The notes below the pieces were generated by a model. The model was given only the letters and a program-made list of their open reading frames with translations, was not told the DNA's origin and made no database searches. 64,000 nucleotides of DNA, from contig JASAMV010001334.1 in NCBI GenBank assembly GCA_030248065.1, positions 18,609 through 82,608 of the forward strand, given 5' to 3'. Of this stretch, positions 25,101 to 37,043 are shown piece after piece. The position numbers and the translations under genes are program-made. Position 1 is the first letter of the stretch; each line of letters starts with the position of its first letter. The stretch is from Rhynchonema sp. JSB1_4. Taxonomy: Eukaryota > Nematoda > Chromadorea > Monhysterida > Xyalidae.

Positions 25101-28100
25101 TGTCTGAATGGAACGGACACAGAATTTAGCATTCCGAAAAATATTCAAATACTGTTTCCGTATAGGTGTCGATGTCGCTAAGTGAACAGACAGCGAGCAG
25201 TGTGTTGCGATCGGGTACCATCGACGCTCAACCACGTACAATCAGTATGGACGGATTTGATTCCGATGCGGGACCCACTGTCAGTTTTATTTGCGTATTA
25301 TCTTGCTATACTGTCAGGAGATTTTTCAAACACGTGGCCTGCACCGTGAAACGGGCGACGTCCGTGCTAGCCGGCTGAGTTCGTTTTGCGGATTAGGCAA
25401 TGCCTTCAAAAAGTGGTTCCTGCACAAAATTTCGGTAATTTTAAGATTACATTCGTTCACTGATTGATTCAGATCCGCGACCTGCAACTGGTTGGCCTCG
25501 GCACCAACGGCTGTCGTCCGTACCTGTTCGCTGTGGTCGGCGATGACCTGCTCTCATATGAGGCATTCCCGTATGATTCGCAATGCATCGGGCGGTTGTG
25601 TGTTAGGTCGGAAAATAGAAACTCCTTTCTTGTTCAAGAAGCGAAACTTTCCATGATTTTAACCAAGATATCTGCAGGTTTCGCAAATTGTCCTCGGCTT
25701 GCAAAAATCTACGTAACACCAAGATCACGACCAAACAGAAGCAACGCAATCAATTGATACGGGCCGGTGCTGATCCGATACAAACACCGTTGGAAAATGA
25801 AATGGACAAATTTCGACAGTTTCTGTACGCTTGGGACGACGTGGGAAGGTGTGTGTCTCTTCTGATATTTAGCCCGCATAGCATTGTGAGATTCAAGTAT
25901 AACGTCAGGTGAAAAAACGTTATTTGAAAAAAACCGGTTTCCGTGATCGGAATATTTTTTCCATATATTTTTCCGTGGGTACTTTATCGGTGATCTATGG
26001 GGAAAATGTCGATACCTTTTTATTTTGCCAAAAAATGTAATACAAAGTAAAACCGATGAGTTTCTTGATTTTGTGGGAAAATTGGCAACGCGGTTGTGAT
26101 CGGATTAGGATCTCCCTTGCTAACGTGAATTTTTTTTGATATCTAGAGATGCATTTTCTACCGCCATAAAATTTCTTCGTTATGTATGCGGAAACATCTG
26201 TGACGCTGGCGAAAAATATTGGCATCCGTAAATCATGAAAGCAGGTTCATCAGACAGCAAAATCACAGATCCGATCTCCATCCGTGTGCAGGTACACAAA
26301 CGGCGGTGTGTTCATAGCTGGTCCGTATCCGTATTGGGCATTCCTCGATTCGCACACCCTGCAGTTGCATCCAATGAACATGGAGGGCGCTATTCGCTCG
26401 TTCAGTCCGTTCAATAATTCAAATTGTCAACGCGGCTTTCTGTACCTGACCGTGGCCGAAAATGCCATGCGCGTCTGCAGTTTGGACCCCAAATTTGATG
26501 TGAGATTTTTTGAGATCTCCGACCGTGTTCGAAAACGTTCATTTCTTGTGATGTTTACAGTACTCGTGCGGCAGTGTGCCGCTATGGAAGATTCCAGTTG
26601 GTGAAACGGTGAACTTTGTGTGCTACCTGCTCGATTCACATACGTTCGCAGTTGCTACCAGCACACCAACACCGCACAGACGACAATTCACAATGGTGGG
26701 CAGTTATTGTGGATAGATTTTTAATTCAAGTTCATTTTATAAATAATTCAACCGTCTTAATTGGATAGGTTGGCGACCAGAAACAGTTTGAGGAAGCCGA
26801 CAAGTCTGAGGAGCCGAACTACATTGACGTGACGGTCGACAAACACAAGGTTGGTTTTTGATGCACCATTGAACTTTATTTTCAAATGATTGTATTTCAA
26901 ATCAAACGGCACCTTCCAGGTGTCCCTGTACTCGCCCGATGATTGGGAGCCTATCATGGGCGCAGGCGAGCTCGAAATGTTCGATTACGAGACCATTACG
27001 TGCATGAAGGAAGTGCAGTTACGGTCGGAGGGCACCGTGTCTGGATTGGAGAACTATCTGGCCGTCGGCACTGTGCAGAACTTTGGCGAAGAGGTACCTT
27101 GGGACTATTTAGGGATTTTAGGGATTATTTATGGTATGTATGTGAAAACTGAATTGCTATGCTCTCAGGGGAAATACCCTGCCACTGACGAATTTTGTGT
27201 GCAGTGTATCCTACAGAACCATAAATGCAGCTCGGCTCGAAGATGTGTTGGTCACATGTGGCCATTTGTGCATTCACACGGGCGATGACCCTGGTCCTGT
27301 CTGATAGCAGGTGACATGGGCGACCACAAACGTCGCACAACTCAAACTGTGCTCAATCATAAGACTTGATTTCTAGGTGCTAGTGCGAGGTCGAATCTTC
27401 ATCCTGTCAGTCATTGAAGTGGTGCCCGAGCCCGGCCAGCCGTCGACCAGACATCGACTCAAAAGTGTGCTCGTCAGAGATGAGAAGGGGCCGGTGACGA
27501 GTCTGTGCTCGGCTAATGGCTTCATGATGACCGCGCTTGGACCAAAGGTTGGCTGATTTAGTTCAAAAATGTGTTTGTTCGATGGTGGTATCGACGTCGT
27601 GGTTTGCACCATAGCGTGTGCTATGAGTGTAGAATTTAGATTATTAAATCCCCGAGATGCGCAGAGAAACGTCGGTCACCCAGCTAACATGCGTTTGCGT
27701 ATAACGCTCAAAAATCGACAGTGTACCTGCCCATGTCTGATACCACCGTGTGCTCATGGATATCGATATTGATTAAAAAAGCCATAATATTTTATTAATT
27801 TTGGCGTCCATATTTGCAGATCCATATCTGGCATTGGCGTGACAACGACCTGCACGGCATATCCTTCCTTGACATGCACTACTACGTGCATCAGATGGTG
27901 GCCATCAGGAATCTCACACTCATCGCAGACATGTACAGAAGTGTGGCGCTGGTCAGGTATCAGGTGCGTACTGTAGGTGCTTGTGTCACAGCTTGCTTTT
28001 GTCATTGACGAAATGATGTATTGATTGACGTGTGGGTGTGATCATGTATTTTACGTGAGCATGAACTCAGTTCGCACGGGTGTTTGGGGGTTACGTCAAA

Positions 28101-29384
28101 TGGCCATATGGTGTGTTCTGCTGACGATGACCAGCTGCCCCGGTCTGTGAAAACTGGAAGCACGCTGTATAATTCACAAGTGCACTCTTGCGAACAGGAA
28201 CAACACAAGGCGATGTCGGTGGCGAGTCGTGACCTGCGACCAGTGCACATTCAAGCACTGCCGATGACCATCGACTTTGTGGTCGATAATCGACAAATGG
28301 CATTCCTGATGACCGATGAGGATGGTTCGTTGTCTTGGTCGTGTTTCGTCTGGTTCTGTGGGATAGCGGTTTTCGTAAATTTGCAGCTGTAATTTGTGCA
28401 GATAAAAAATGTTGCACCTGATGGAAAACCGTGTAGTGACACTTTCTCATGAAACATTCTTGTGTTGCAGAAAATCTCTCAGTCTTCATTTATCAACCCG
28501 AGGCACGTGAATCATTAGGTGGTCAGCGCCTGTTGCTTCGTGGTGATCTCAATATTGGCACACGCATTGCCACATGTGTCAGAGTGCATGCACATACGGC
28601 TGATGAGGTGGTGTTATTGTTCAGCTAACTTTAAAAAGTGGTTTTATTATTTAATTTGAAACAGGTGCTAATTGTTTCCTTGCTAAATCAGGTTGTGGAG
28701 AACAAGATTCAAGCGGTCAATCGACACGTCAACTTGTTCGCCACGCTTGATGGCTCGCTCGCTTGTCTCATACCACTGCCCGAAAAGGTAAACCCCAATT
28801 TTATTCATTGCAATCAACAATGTCCCAGTACAATATATGTGACCGCAGGTCTACCGTCGTCTGCACACGTTGGCACAAATGCTGTCCGCCCATTTCGCGC
28901 CACCGGCCGGACTGAACCCACGTGGCATCCGTCAAATCCGTGGCTATCGCGCTCAGATGCTGTCGCAGTTGCCACAGTACCAGACGGTGAGTTGACAGTG
29001 GCTGACTTATGGTCCGTCCGTTTTACAGCGATGTGATCGGGACCCGTCATTTTTGGCCAGGATGTGAAGGATATTCGCCAGGGTTGTAACATATCGTAAC
29101 CAAAACGTCGCTCTTAAGCGTTCATATACTGTATATGGGTGGCCCATCGTGGGAGAGCCACAATTCAAATGGTGCACCACATGATCGCATGCTGTTTTTT
29201 GTCAATTCAATTCTGTTCCCTGATAATTCAGGCAACACGGACAATAGTGGATGGCGATGTGATTTGCGAGTTTGCAGCGTTGACATTTGCGGAGAAGCAC
29301 GAGATCGCCAAACGAATGGGCACGACCAGGGAACAGCTGGTCGATGATCTGCTCGAATTGGAACGCATGTGCGCCCATTTCTGA
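19176..29384 (+). CDS. CPSF1: Cleavage and polyadenylation specificity factor subunit 1 (CPSF160)
   Basis: Large scaffold subunit of the nuclear pre-mRNA 3'-end processing complex; it works with CPSF30 and WDR33 in AAUAAA recognition. I resolve 33 exons: 19176-19338, 21041-21256, 21331-21459, 21555-21721, 21825-21943, 22031-22174, 22313-22443, 22491-22520, 22704-22843, 22903-23046, 23147-23348, 23419-23495, 23554-23774, 24007-24106, 24261-24468, 24579-24680, 24805-24860, 24959-25093, 25166-25279, 25318-25434, 25473-25606, 25678-25848, 26292-26499, 26561-26695, 26769-26849, 26920-27093, 27377-27547, 27820-27963, 28198-28324, 28471-28607, 28692-28787, 28849-28986, 29232-29384. They sum to 1527 residues (human about 1443) with every phase matching. 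Landmarks: MYSIYR start, [49 protein letters not shown], the NLFATLDGS segment and the final [13 protein letters not shown], all as in the family; the C-terminal third is the CPSF_A domain. Exon 8 (30 bp), exon 14's donor and exon 20 are the least certain. Intron 1 (1.7 kb) is full of transposon sequence. Confidence 0.95.
20020..20411. mobile_element. hAT-like MITE, copy E2 (tag CCTACCCGCCCC), in CPSF1 intron 1
   Basis: Reverse-complement relative of E1 (9270-9669), with TGCTGTGGCT at one end and AGCCAAAGCACTG at the other. Three left slots (20060-20125) and two right slots (20345-20392) all read CCTACCCGCCCC. The core has the same GCGCTGTGCGCGA hairpin region as E1. No clear target duplication remains. 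A lone left end of the CAGTGTAG type precedes it at 19487-19520. Confidence 0.7.
20791..20995. repeat. AGCTACTAAATTT-type repeat in CPSF1 intron 1
   Basis: Repeats of TAGTAGCTTTT and AGCTACTAAATTT in both orientations. A related block with CAGCTTTTAAGCTGCTAAATTT is at 19530-19640. Probably two decayed foldback elements. The segment between them (20550-20780) has a minus-strand open frame of about 80 codons with no partner. Confidence 0.45.
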
Positions 29385-30782
29385 ACGATAATTGGTGTTT
29401 GGTGTATATTCGGTGATTACGTGTATTGCTCCAATCCTGTCCCTATTTCTGAGTTTGTGCGATTTACCATTTCGTCATCTGGTTTTGTGTCTGGCAAAAT
29501 CTCCTGTTAATTGTTGTAGTCACTTCGTTTTTGTCATCAGTCAATCATCTAGCGTTTGAATGTTGTTACTTTGATGGTTGTTTGCTGTTATTGTTGGGTC
29601 GAACTGATTAAAACCATAAATATATGGAGCTCGCCTCTCAAACTTTATTAAAAACCAGCCGAAAGCATCGGCTGTAACAGGCATACTTTGACCGTTTTCT
29701 ATATTCCATTCGAAATTTACGGAGAAACGAAAGTGATGCAATTGACTGGTCAATGTCATACAGACACGGCATGAGTGAAGTCTGAGGTAAAATGCACAAT
29801 TTCGGCCCTTCAATAAAATTGAGTGTGGAACAATGTGCAACGCACAAGAGTGCTCAAAACAAGTTCCGATGCTCGGTTGCGCGTTGTGCTGATGCTGAAC
29901 AATGCCACAATGTTCGCATGCTGGTAGCCGTACTGTAGCATTCTGCAGTCAACTGAGCCAGCCGTGCACGATCGTGACGACGAAGCCTGTTCACCTCATC
30001 ACTGATTTCTGGGGCCATACACTTCAACACACAATTAGGTTTGGTTTCAATAGCAAACTATTCATCTCTCGATTGACGGGTGAACTGAGGTGAGCGTCTT
30101 GCGCTCTTGCGCATTTTTTTACTGTTTGGGCAGCCAAGGACAGATCAGGTCACCAACTTTTTGTGCACGCAGACGCAGCCCGTCTGGTATCACACTGCGA
30201 CCGCGGCGCTCCGTGCAGCAGCCGCAGCTCCGGCTGGCGTATCGAACTGCGGCCCGTTTGACTGTTGTTCGGTCGTTGCATGTGTTGTTTTTTTGGAGGC
30301 ACACTTGGAATTGTGGCCCAACGGTCCCCATAAGAAACCAGCCATCGCGTCAAATTACATTGTCTGCGGAAAAAGTAATGTTCTGTTAATTGTTGCGGTC
30401 CTTTCGTTCTTTGTCAGTCGTCATCTAGCGCTTGAATGTTGTTGCTTTGATAGTGTTGTTATTGTTGGGTGGACCTGATGAAAACCAGAAGACAATGGAA
30501 ATTGTCCTTGCCTCCTTTACGTAACTCCGTTATCCATTAACAGAGTCAGAAAGCAAAAATTTGCGTGAGGACGTTTATGTGATAACTGCGTCAGCTGTCG
30601 ACAAGATGCAATATGCAAATATTCCGCGCGACACAGACAAACCGGTCTGAAACATAAGCCAAGCCTAATGTTCCGTGTGTGTACAAAAACCGCCTTTCAC
30701 AACGCCTCACAACGACTTTTTTCATTCCTTATCTGCATCTGTCAGTTTGTGTATATTTTGTTTGAATTTTCAACCACACGCC
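29385..30782. other. Spacer CPSF1-SDR with a ~120-bp direct repeat
   Basis: Holds the 3' flank of CPSF1 (an AATAAA at 29813) and the promoter side of the SDR gene. About 120 bp at 29505-29625 (around CATCTAGCGTTTGAATGTTG) recur in the same orientation at 30380-30500. Between the copies, an exon-like open stretch at 30126-30330 is preceded by TTTGGGCAG, with another open stretch at 29930-30090 that ends at a GTGAGC donor. I could not connect them to a start or stop and do not call a gene. Confidence 0.4.
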
Positions 30783-32453
30783 ATGTCATTGAAAGGAAAA
30801 GTCGCGTTAGTCACAGGTGAACTCAGTTCGTATGCATACTGACCATGTCTACCAAACAGAACATGATCATCGCCTTGCTTGTTCAGGGTCGAGCAACGGC
30901 ATCGGTGCAGAGTCGGCGATACAACTGGCGAAACGGGGATGTCACGTGACCATAACGGGGCGGAACAAAGAACGATTGGACGCAGTGAAGGAGAAATGCT
31001 TGGCTGCAGCTGACGGCGTTAAGGTGACCGCATGGAAATGGATAATAGACTTTTGTGTTTCACATCTTTGAGGTGAGGTCGGTATCAAACTGCTATTTTT
31101 CTTGGCCACACCAGTTTCTGTGTTGAAGCCACCTACATATTCTTCAAGATTCACTGACGCCGCTCATTCGACCACCGTCAAAGCTGTTTCCTGACAGCTG
31201 ATGGTGATGAGCATAACTTTTACGCTGGTCAAAATATGAGCGGCATCTGTAAATCTTTAAATATCCTTGGTACAAGCGACAGGACAGCTCCCGATCACCA
31301 AATTTTATGCCGCCGTTGCCCAGCTGAGCTCACCTAATTTATGCAGGTGTTCTCATGCATCGGTGACGTGACGGATAGCGCTCATTTGAGAAATTTGGTG
31401 GAATCGACAATCAAAGAACTCGGACCGATCGATGTCCTGGTAGAGATATATTCACTAATTTTTTAAAAATGCCACTTGCTACAATTTGCCTTGTTCGATC
31501 AGGTGAATAACGCTGGTGGAGTCGCTAAGGGCTCGAAGATGGGAACCGTTGAACAGTCATCCATGTCTGATTATGAATCGTACATGAAACTGAATGTGGG
31601 CAGGTTGGGCTGCGGCTGCTTGGCTGTGAGCTGTTTACAACTTTTGCGAGTGCAGTTTGAACACCAACTTTTATGTGGCAGTGTCGTCGAACTGACCAAA
31701 TTGTGCATACCGACACTGAAAGAGACCAAGGGAGCGATAATCAACATCAGCAGCATTGCGTCAATGCTACCCGTCAGTTTATCGAAGTTTTCACAGCACT
31801 TTGGCTTTTTGCGGACAACTTTTCGAAAACTGCTCTTCAGTCGAAGTACGCTCCGTGGTACGGTATGTCGAAAGCAGCATTGGACTATTTCACCACGGTA
31901 CTCGCCAATGAACTCGGTCCGCAGAATGTGCGTGCAAACTCGATAAAGTTAGTGCACGATATATACGTTATTTTCTTGGCACCAGTACCCAACTGTATGT
32001 TAAGGGATGCCTCAATCTAATGTTTCAGTCCCGGTGCGATCCGTACGGGCATCCTTGCAAGTTCAGGGATGGGAGGTGATGATGAGGAAGGCATGGTGAG
32101 TGAGGCCTGGTACTTGTCCATAGCCAAACGGACGACACCATAGGAATATTAACGAAATTATTTTATTTATAGTGGAACCTGATGGCTCAAATGTCGTTGA
32201 ACAACACACTGGGTCAACCAATCGACATAGCTGAAATGGTGGTGTTCTTGGCTGGTGACACTGGTATGCTCGCATTAACTTGACTTCAAAATTCTTTTAA
32301 AAACAGCAGATCTTGGTTCCTGTTTGAGTCGGGTTCACTTCCGTAGGTCGCTTCATCAACGGTCACCTTTTGGTCATTGACGGGGGTGCACTTCTTAAAA
32401 AGTTCAACATGGCTGCGATCGTGGACGACATGGTGAAAAATAAGGGCAAATAA
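30783..32453 (+). CDS. Short-chain dehydrogenase/reductase (classical SDR)
   Basis: NAD(P)-dependent oxidoreductase of unknown substrate, probably cytosolic since no signal peptide or membrane helix is visible. Nine exons join in phase: 30783-30816, 30887-31023, 31347-31439, 31503-31603, 31682-31772, 31841-31947, 32029-32095, 32173-32263, 32347-32453, giving 275 residues, standard for classical SDRs. Cofactor motif TGSSNGIG (11-18) and NNAG (from residue 90). Catalytic Ser146, Tyr159 and Lys163 (ISSIAS, YGMSK), plus the NPG motif after the active site. An Arg in TGRNKER after the second strand suggests NADP(H) preference, by inference. The stop TAA lies inside an AATAAA hexamer (GGCAAATAAAATG), which may be the poly(A) signal. 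A decayed copy of the last exon lies 680 bp downstream. Confidence 0.93.
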
Positions 32454-33133
32454 AATGAATAGCGGTAGCAGGCTGAGAATTTCACCGTTCAATTCACAGT
32501 TCACGCAGCTGTCACTACATGACTTTTGTTATATGTTGTGTTTTAAGGTGAATGATATGGTGACCCCCATGAACTACATACATAATATATTATTATGTGA
32601 TTATATCATGGTGACCTGTGTATATACATACGTATGTATATGCGGTTCTGCTTTGTAGGCACGTTCAAACGCATGACGCGTGGTGGGGTTACAGTTTCTT
32701 CAACCCAAAGTCTAATACCGCGGCTGCCTGGGTCTCATAGACGGACAGCCAGGGCTAGCCCCAAAAACCTGATGGTACAGTTTCAGAGCCAAACTATAGT
32801 TTGGGTGAAACCTCACGTGCCACTTCGTGCAAACAGTGGACATAATTGGCTTATGGCCTGCCTGAATTTTTGACACGGTTGCCGCATGCGTTGTGCACGC
32901 GTTTTGTACGGCGTGCGACGCACGTTGCGGCGTCTGAACATCGGCCATTTTGCTTCGATTCATTCGTTTCAAAGATTGGATATTGTGCTGCATACCAAAG
33001 TCAGCAGATTTGCGGCGTGTGAAGTTGAAATATGCTGCAGCGTGCCAACGTCCATACTGCAGCGTCTGAAGTTTACCTGTTATATTATGTGCCGAGAGCG
33101 CCTGTATAGCATTGTATCGTGTTGAAAAATACG
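32454..33133. other. Spacer downstream of SDR
   Basis: Contains a TA-rich stretch with ACATACGTATGTATA near 32625-32641. Otherwise unremarkable; no supported gene. Confidence 0.35.
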
Positions 33134-33238
33134 ATGCTTATCAACGGTCACCATTTGGCGATTGACGGCGAAGGGCTGCTGAAAAGACTCGACATTGATG
33201 GCCTGTTTGAGGAAATGATGAAAAATATGAAGAAGTGA
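33134..33238 (+). pseudogene. Decayed copy of the SDR terminal exon
   Basis: Reads MLINGHHLAIDGEGLLKRLD, then a DGLFEEMMKNMKK tail and TGA. This aligns with the true last exon of the SDR gene (FINGHLLVIDGGALLKKFN, then MAAIVDDMVKNKGK). The bases before it (IVLKNT) are a shortened trace of the preceding exon's VVFLAGDT with no intron between them. The rest of the SDR is missing. Either a relic of a tandem duplicate or, less likely, an alternative last exon; there is no clean acceptor immediately before it. Confidence 0.7.
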
Positions 33239-33560
33239 AATGGTATGGAACGACGTGCGTACTAATTATGGATACATACAGTTCACATTTTTTTGAAAAA
33301 ATTACAGTTGTAAACCTCATCGTCATTGTTCACGCAGCTGTAGTGACTGGACTGATCGATTTTATCATCGTATGCTACGTTTTAGGTGTTGATAACAATA
33401 GAAATGATAACCCGTATGAAGCTACTGTATATATCACGATAAACTGCACAATATTCAAAATGTGATCGGAAGATCATACAATTCCTGAAGACAGTGAAAG
33501 ATCGTCAACTTCCCAGTCGGTGTCTCTGAAAAGAAAACAGCGATAACGCCGAAATAACGC

Positions 33561-35053
33561 TCAGTTCGCAACTCCGATTTCACCCAAGTCGACGTTCCCA
33601 ATCATCCACCTGTTGTCATCCAAACTCGTGTGCGTATGCTGTCTGCATTGAGCTTGTCGTTTCAGGCTTGATTCAATTGCTCGATTTTTCAAGTAGCATA
33701 GCAAATGCAGAGAGGATAGGAAAGCGAGGAGCACGCCTGAAATAAGTAATATAAAAAATACATACATACATACATAGTTCAGAGTATGAACTTCGTTCAG
33801 AGATGCGGCATCAAATTTTTGGGAATTGCTAGAATACAATGCACGCTCTTTATAGTGGCCTGGTCGGAATAATTTTTGGTCTCTCTCTAATATTCACCAT
33901 GTACCTAATACAGCCCGTGGTTAGGACCGGTTTGAAATGCGATATTGTTCGAAAATGCGAACGATTATACATAGAGTGTCTCACTATGGAGTTTGAGAGC
34001 TTACACGGTTATTTTTTAACTGACCAGTGATCATGGCCAGCCATACTTCATGTGGATGTTGAGCACACGCAATGCAGCACACAATGTACACCGGTGTACG
34101 CACTAGTGGATGACCCACTCTGCGTGTTTGCATCAAACACAACAATAGGGAGCGCTCGGGGCTGAAATATTGTGAGGGTTGGTATGTTTCACCGACCTTA
34201 GACGTTGGATGATCAAGGAATTAACGCACCTGTGCAGCCGGACTATGGTGACGTCATAGATGAGCATAAAGCCTTCGAAGAATGTCAGCAGCAAGGCGGT
34301 TAAGCTGGAAGCGGTTGTCAATTTGCAACCCTGTCTACTTCATTCAACGAATGAAAAATAAAATTTTGACTGCGGTGCTGTCACAAACTCACAAAAGGAC
34401 GAAAGCCATAACGGAATAACCATCGACCAATGTTTCCACGAACGTGCTCCACGCAACTGAAACATACTGTAGATTCCGGATCCAGTAACGTTTGTTGCAT
34501 GAATTCAAATCCCAAATCGCAACAGCCCTGTGTACGAACCTAAAGTGGTGAATATTCCAAAACAAATTGTCGTAATGTCCAAGTAACGACCGAGCGCCTC
34601 CAGCAGCATAACCTCGCGGTTGGTGTTCATGGTTCTCTTCGTGTTTTTCGTATGTTCTGAAAACCACAAGACTTCCACACCGCGTTTGATGACAAACTTA
34701 CTTTGGAAAAAGCTAAGCGCACAACAATCAAAAAAGCCTAGTGTAACAGTGTAAATGGCAACAAAAAGCAAGCTCCTCAAACCTATAGCGAGTGGCTGAT
34801 AAACACACAACAGTTACCTGCAACAACAACGTTTGGTGGTCGTAATCATTTCAGTCAACAAAATGCGCTGATGCACCAACGTGTGTGGAAACAAAAATTG
34901 GTGTGCATCTCTGTATGATGTGGGTGCATGTACACCTGTGTTGCACTGCGCTGGTCTGATGTCATCACAAAAAATGACCATTTCAGCTGTCACGCAGAAA
35001 ATACCATAACCTTCAAGGTTGAAAGCGAGCATTACATAGTTGGCAAACCCCAT
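33561..35053 (-). CDS. Unrecognised multi-pass (about four-helix) membrane protein
   Basis: Seven exons join with matching phases: 35011-35053, 34702-34782, 34540-34656, 34393-34456, 34230-34304, 34025-34161, 33561-33736, giving 230 residues. Acceptors include TATGTTTCAG and ATTTCAG. Hydrophobic segments: GLRSLLFVAIYTVTLGFF; LDITTICFGIFTTLG into VAWSTFVETL; VMAFVLFLTALLLTFFEGFM; and VWLAMITGVLLAFLSSLHLL. The C-terminal tail is polar and basic. This resembles small tetraspan proteins in shape only; I see no tetraspanin CCG, claudin or MARVEL signature. The first exon (MGFANYVMLAFNLE) is chosen by phase and is the weakest part. Oriented tail to tail with the SDR gene. Function unknown. Confidence 0.65.
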
Positions 35054-35861
35054 CGGTTTTTCCTGGCCTTAACATTATCAAACAAAAAACGTTGCGCGTC
35101 AAGTACTTACAAACGCAAACGCAACGTGCAGCCTGACAAGAGTGATAGGACTGCGACCGTTTGGTTGAAAACAGCAGCGAACTGTGATCAGCGGTTGTCG
35201 TCTGTGGATGCAATATTTACCGAAAAACCTCATGTTCGCATCTAATCTAAGCACACCGACAGTGCACAGTGGTACTTTTGCTGAATCCGAGATCAAAATT
35301 TCTGATGTGCATGAGTAATAACAAAACGCTACTGGGTATGGCACGAGAATAGTGCTGTGGAATGCACATCCGAAAGAACAACTGGTTTTTTATAACTGTT
35401 TCCTTGGTTACTTCTCGTGTTGGTGCACACCATCAAGGTCAGATTCTGGTTGAGGAAGTAATTTTGAACTGGCGAAGAAAATTCAACAGACAAATGAGTC
35501 AAGCATGACGTTATGACAGCCAAACAACGAAAACATGTTGCAAAATGTCGATATTTTGCATTCCACCTCGTTGGCAGCTTTTCTCAAGTGCGCAAAACAT
35601 GAATCACAGCAACAGTCGTATATACATAGTTGCGAAGTATAACATTGTTGGAAATATTGATTCACCACCATCCAACGTCGCTATTATTTTGTCATAGGGT
35701 GTTTCTACCAAGGTGTGCCAGTGACTTACAGCAGGCAAACGAAAGTTATTGGATTGACACAGAGCAACAGCACACACAGACGCAATAGTTGTCGATTGCG
35801 CATGCATGGACGCACAATCAGAATAATACCCCCTATAAGTACAGTAATAGTTTCGTGTGGT
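35054..35861. other. Spacer upstream of the four-helix gene
   Basis: No gene or RNA seen. Contains scattered short frames only. Probably 5' flank of the minus-strand gene to the left. Confidence 0.35.
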
Positions 35862-36401
35862 ATTGGTCGCACAATGACTTTATAAGAATTGGTCAACTTT
35901 TTTTCCTGAATCGTAAAGAGGGACAGTGACGGGGCAATGACGTTGCGTTGCGTGATCGCACACAAAACACGTTGTAAAGAGAATGTTTCAGACCTGCGGC
36001 AACGTCGTTGATCTGGTATATTATTTTCAGCTGAAAATGTTTTGTGAGAATCACAAATAGCACAGTAGTTAAGAGTGACTGAGCGTGAAAATCAGGATGG
36101 ATTTTGATGAATTCTTATATATAGCCATTGTGCTATTGGTCGCACAATGACTAAATCAGAATTCATCTACCCTGATCTCCAGGTTCAACCTTAACCACTA
36201 TGCTACTTGTATTTTTCACAAAACATTTTCAGCTAAACATAATCAAGCAGATCAACCACGTTGCTTTAGGTCTGAAACATTCTCTTTACTACATACCTTG
36301 TGTGCGATCACGCAACGCAACGTCATTGCACCGTCACTTTCCCTCTTCACGATTCAGGAAAAAAATTTGACCAATTCTTATATAGTCATTGTGCGACCAA
36401 T
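35862..36401. mobile_element. 540-bp foldback element, ATTGGTCGCAC family
   Basis: Ends ATTGGTCGCACAATGACT and its complement. The two halves pair for about 260 bp, with shared blocks ACGTTGCGTTGCGTGATCGC, TTTTCAGCTGAAAATG and GAATTC. The apex near 36140 contains another copy of the terminal sequence, so this may be two elements head to head. Right-arm sequence resembles a tRNA A box on the minus strand (TAGCATAGTGGTTAAG). Confidence 0.75.
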
Positions 36402-36418
36402 ACCAATAGCAATCCGAT

Positions 36419-36742
36419 ATTGGTCGCACAATGACTAATGGAGAATTTATCCAAAATTCAAAGGATGGACCCTGATTCAGGCTCAGCCACGCTCAACTAC
36501 TGTTTAACCACTAAGCTACTTGTATGTCCGACAAAACATTTTCATCTGAAAATATGAACCAGTAGCACAACCACCAGCTGACAGCAACGTGGTTGTTTTA
36601 CTGGTTATTTTCAGGTGAAAATGTTTCGTGAGAAATACAAGTAACTGAGTGGTTAACAGTGTGGCTGAGCGTGGCAGTTCCTGAATCAGGGTCCATCCTT
36701 TGACTTTTGGATAAATTCTCCATTAGTCATTGTGCGACCAAT
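36419..36742. mobile_element. 324-bp foldback element, ATTGGTCGCAC family
   Basis: Same termini as its neighbour. Palindromic arms of about 150 bp share AATTTATCCAAAA, GGACCCTGATTCAGG and AAACATTTTCA. The minus strand of the left arm reads TAGCTTAGTGGTTAAAC, close to an RNA polymerase III A box. Separated from the previous element by 17 bp. Confidence 0.8.
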
Positions 36743-37043
36743 ACAAAGCTAAAGTGTGAATATGTGCTGTGTTATAATCCAGTCAGGAGCAGGTGTATAA
36801 TACAGCTTTCACTTTATCCAGCTTTCGTCTACTTCGCATTCACACATTTGCTCATTGATTGGACCTTCACGTTGGTCTCGTTTATCAGATTCCACTTTGA
36901 CACGGTGCATGTATTATGTACGTGTGGTAGAAGACATGAGACAAAAATAGTGTGGCTAATTTAATGAAACAAACAATTGAGATTCACCTGACATAAATGC
37001 ATAAACAAAATCCAGAAATCACAGATTTCATCACTTTCATAAA
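36743..37043. other. 3' flank of the GPCR gene
   Basis: AT-rich sequence after the GPCR stop codon, probably 3' UTR. Nothing else seen. Confidence 0.35.

Noticed and set aside
30783..35053. An operon or co-functional cluster of SDR and neighbours
   Set aside because: Genes are on different strands, spaced by hundreds of bases, with no trans-splice or intercistronic signal visible.
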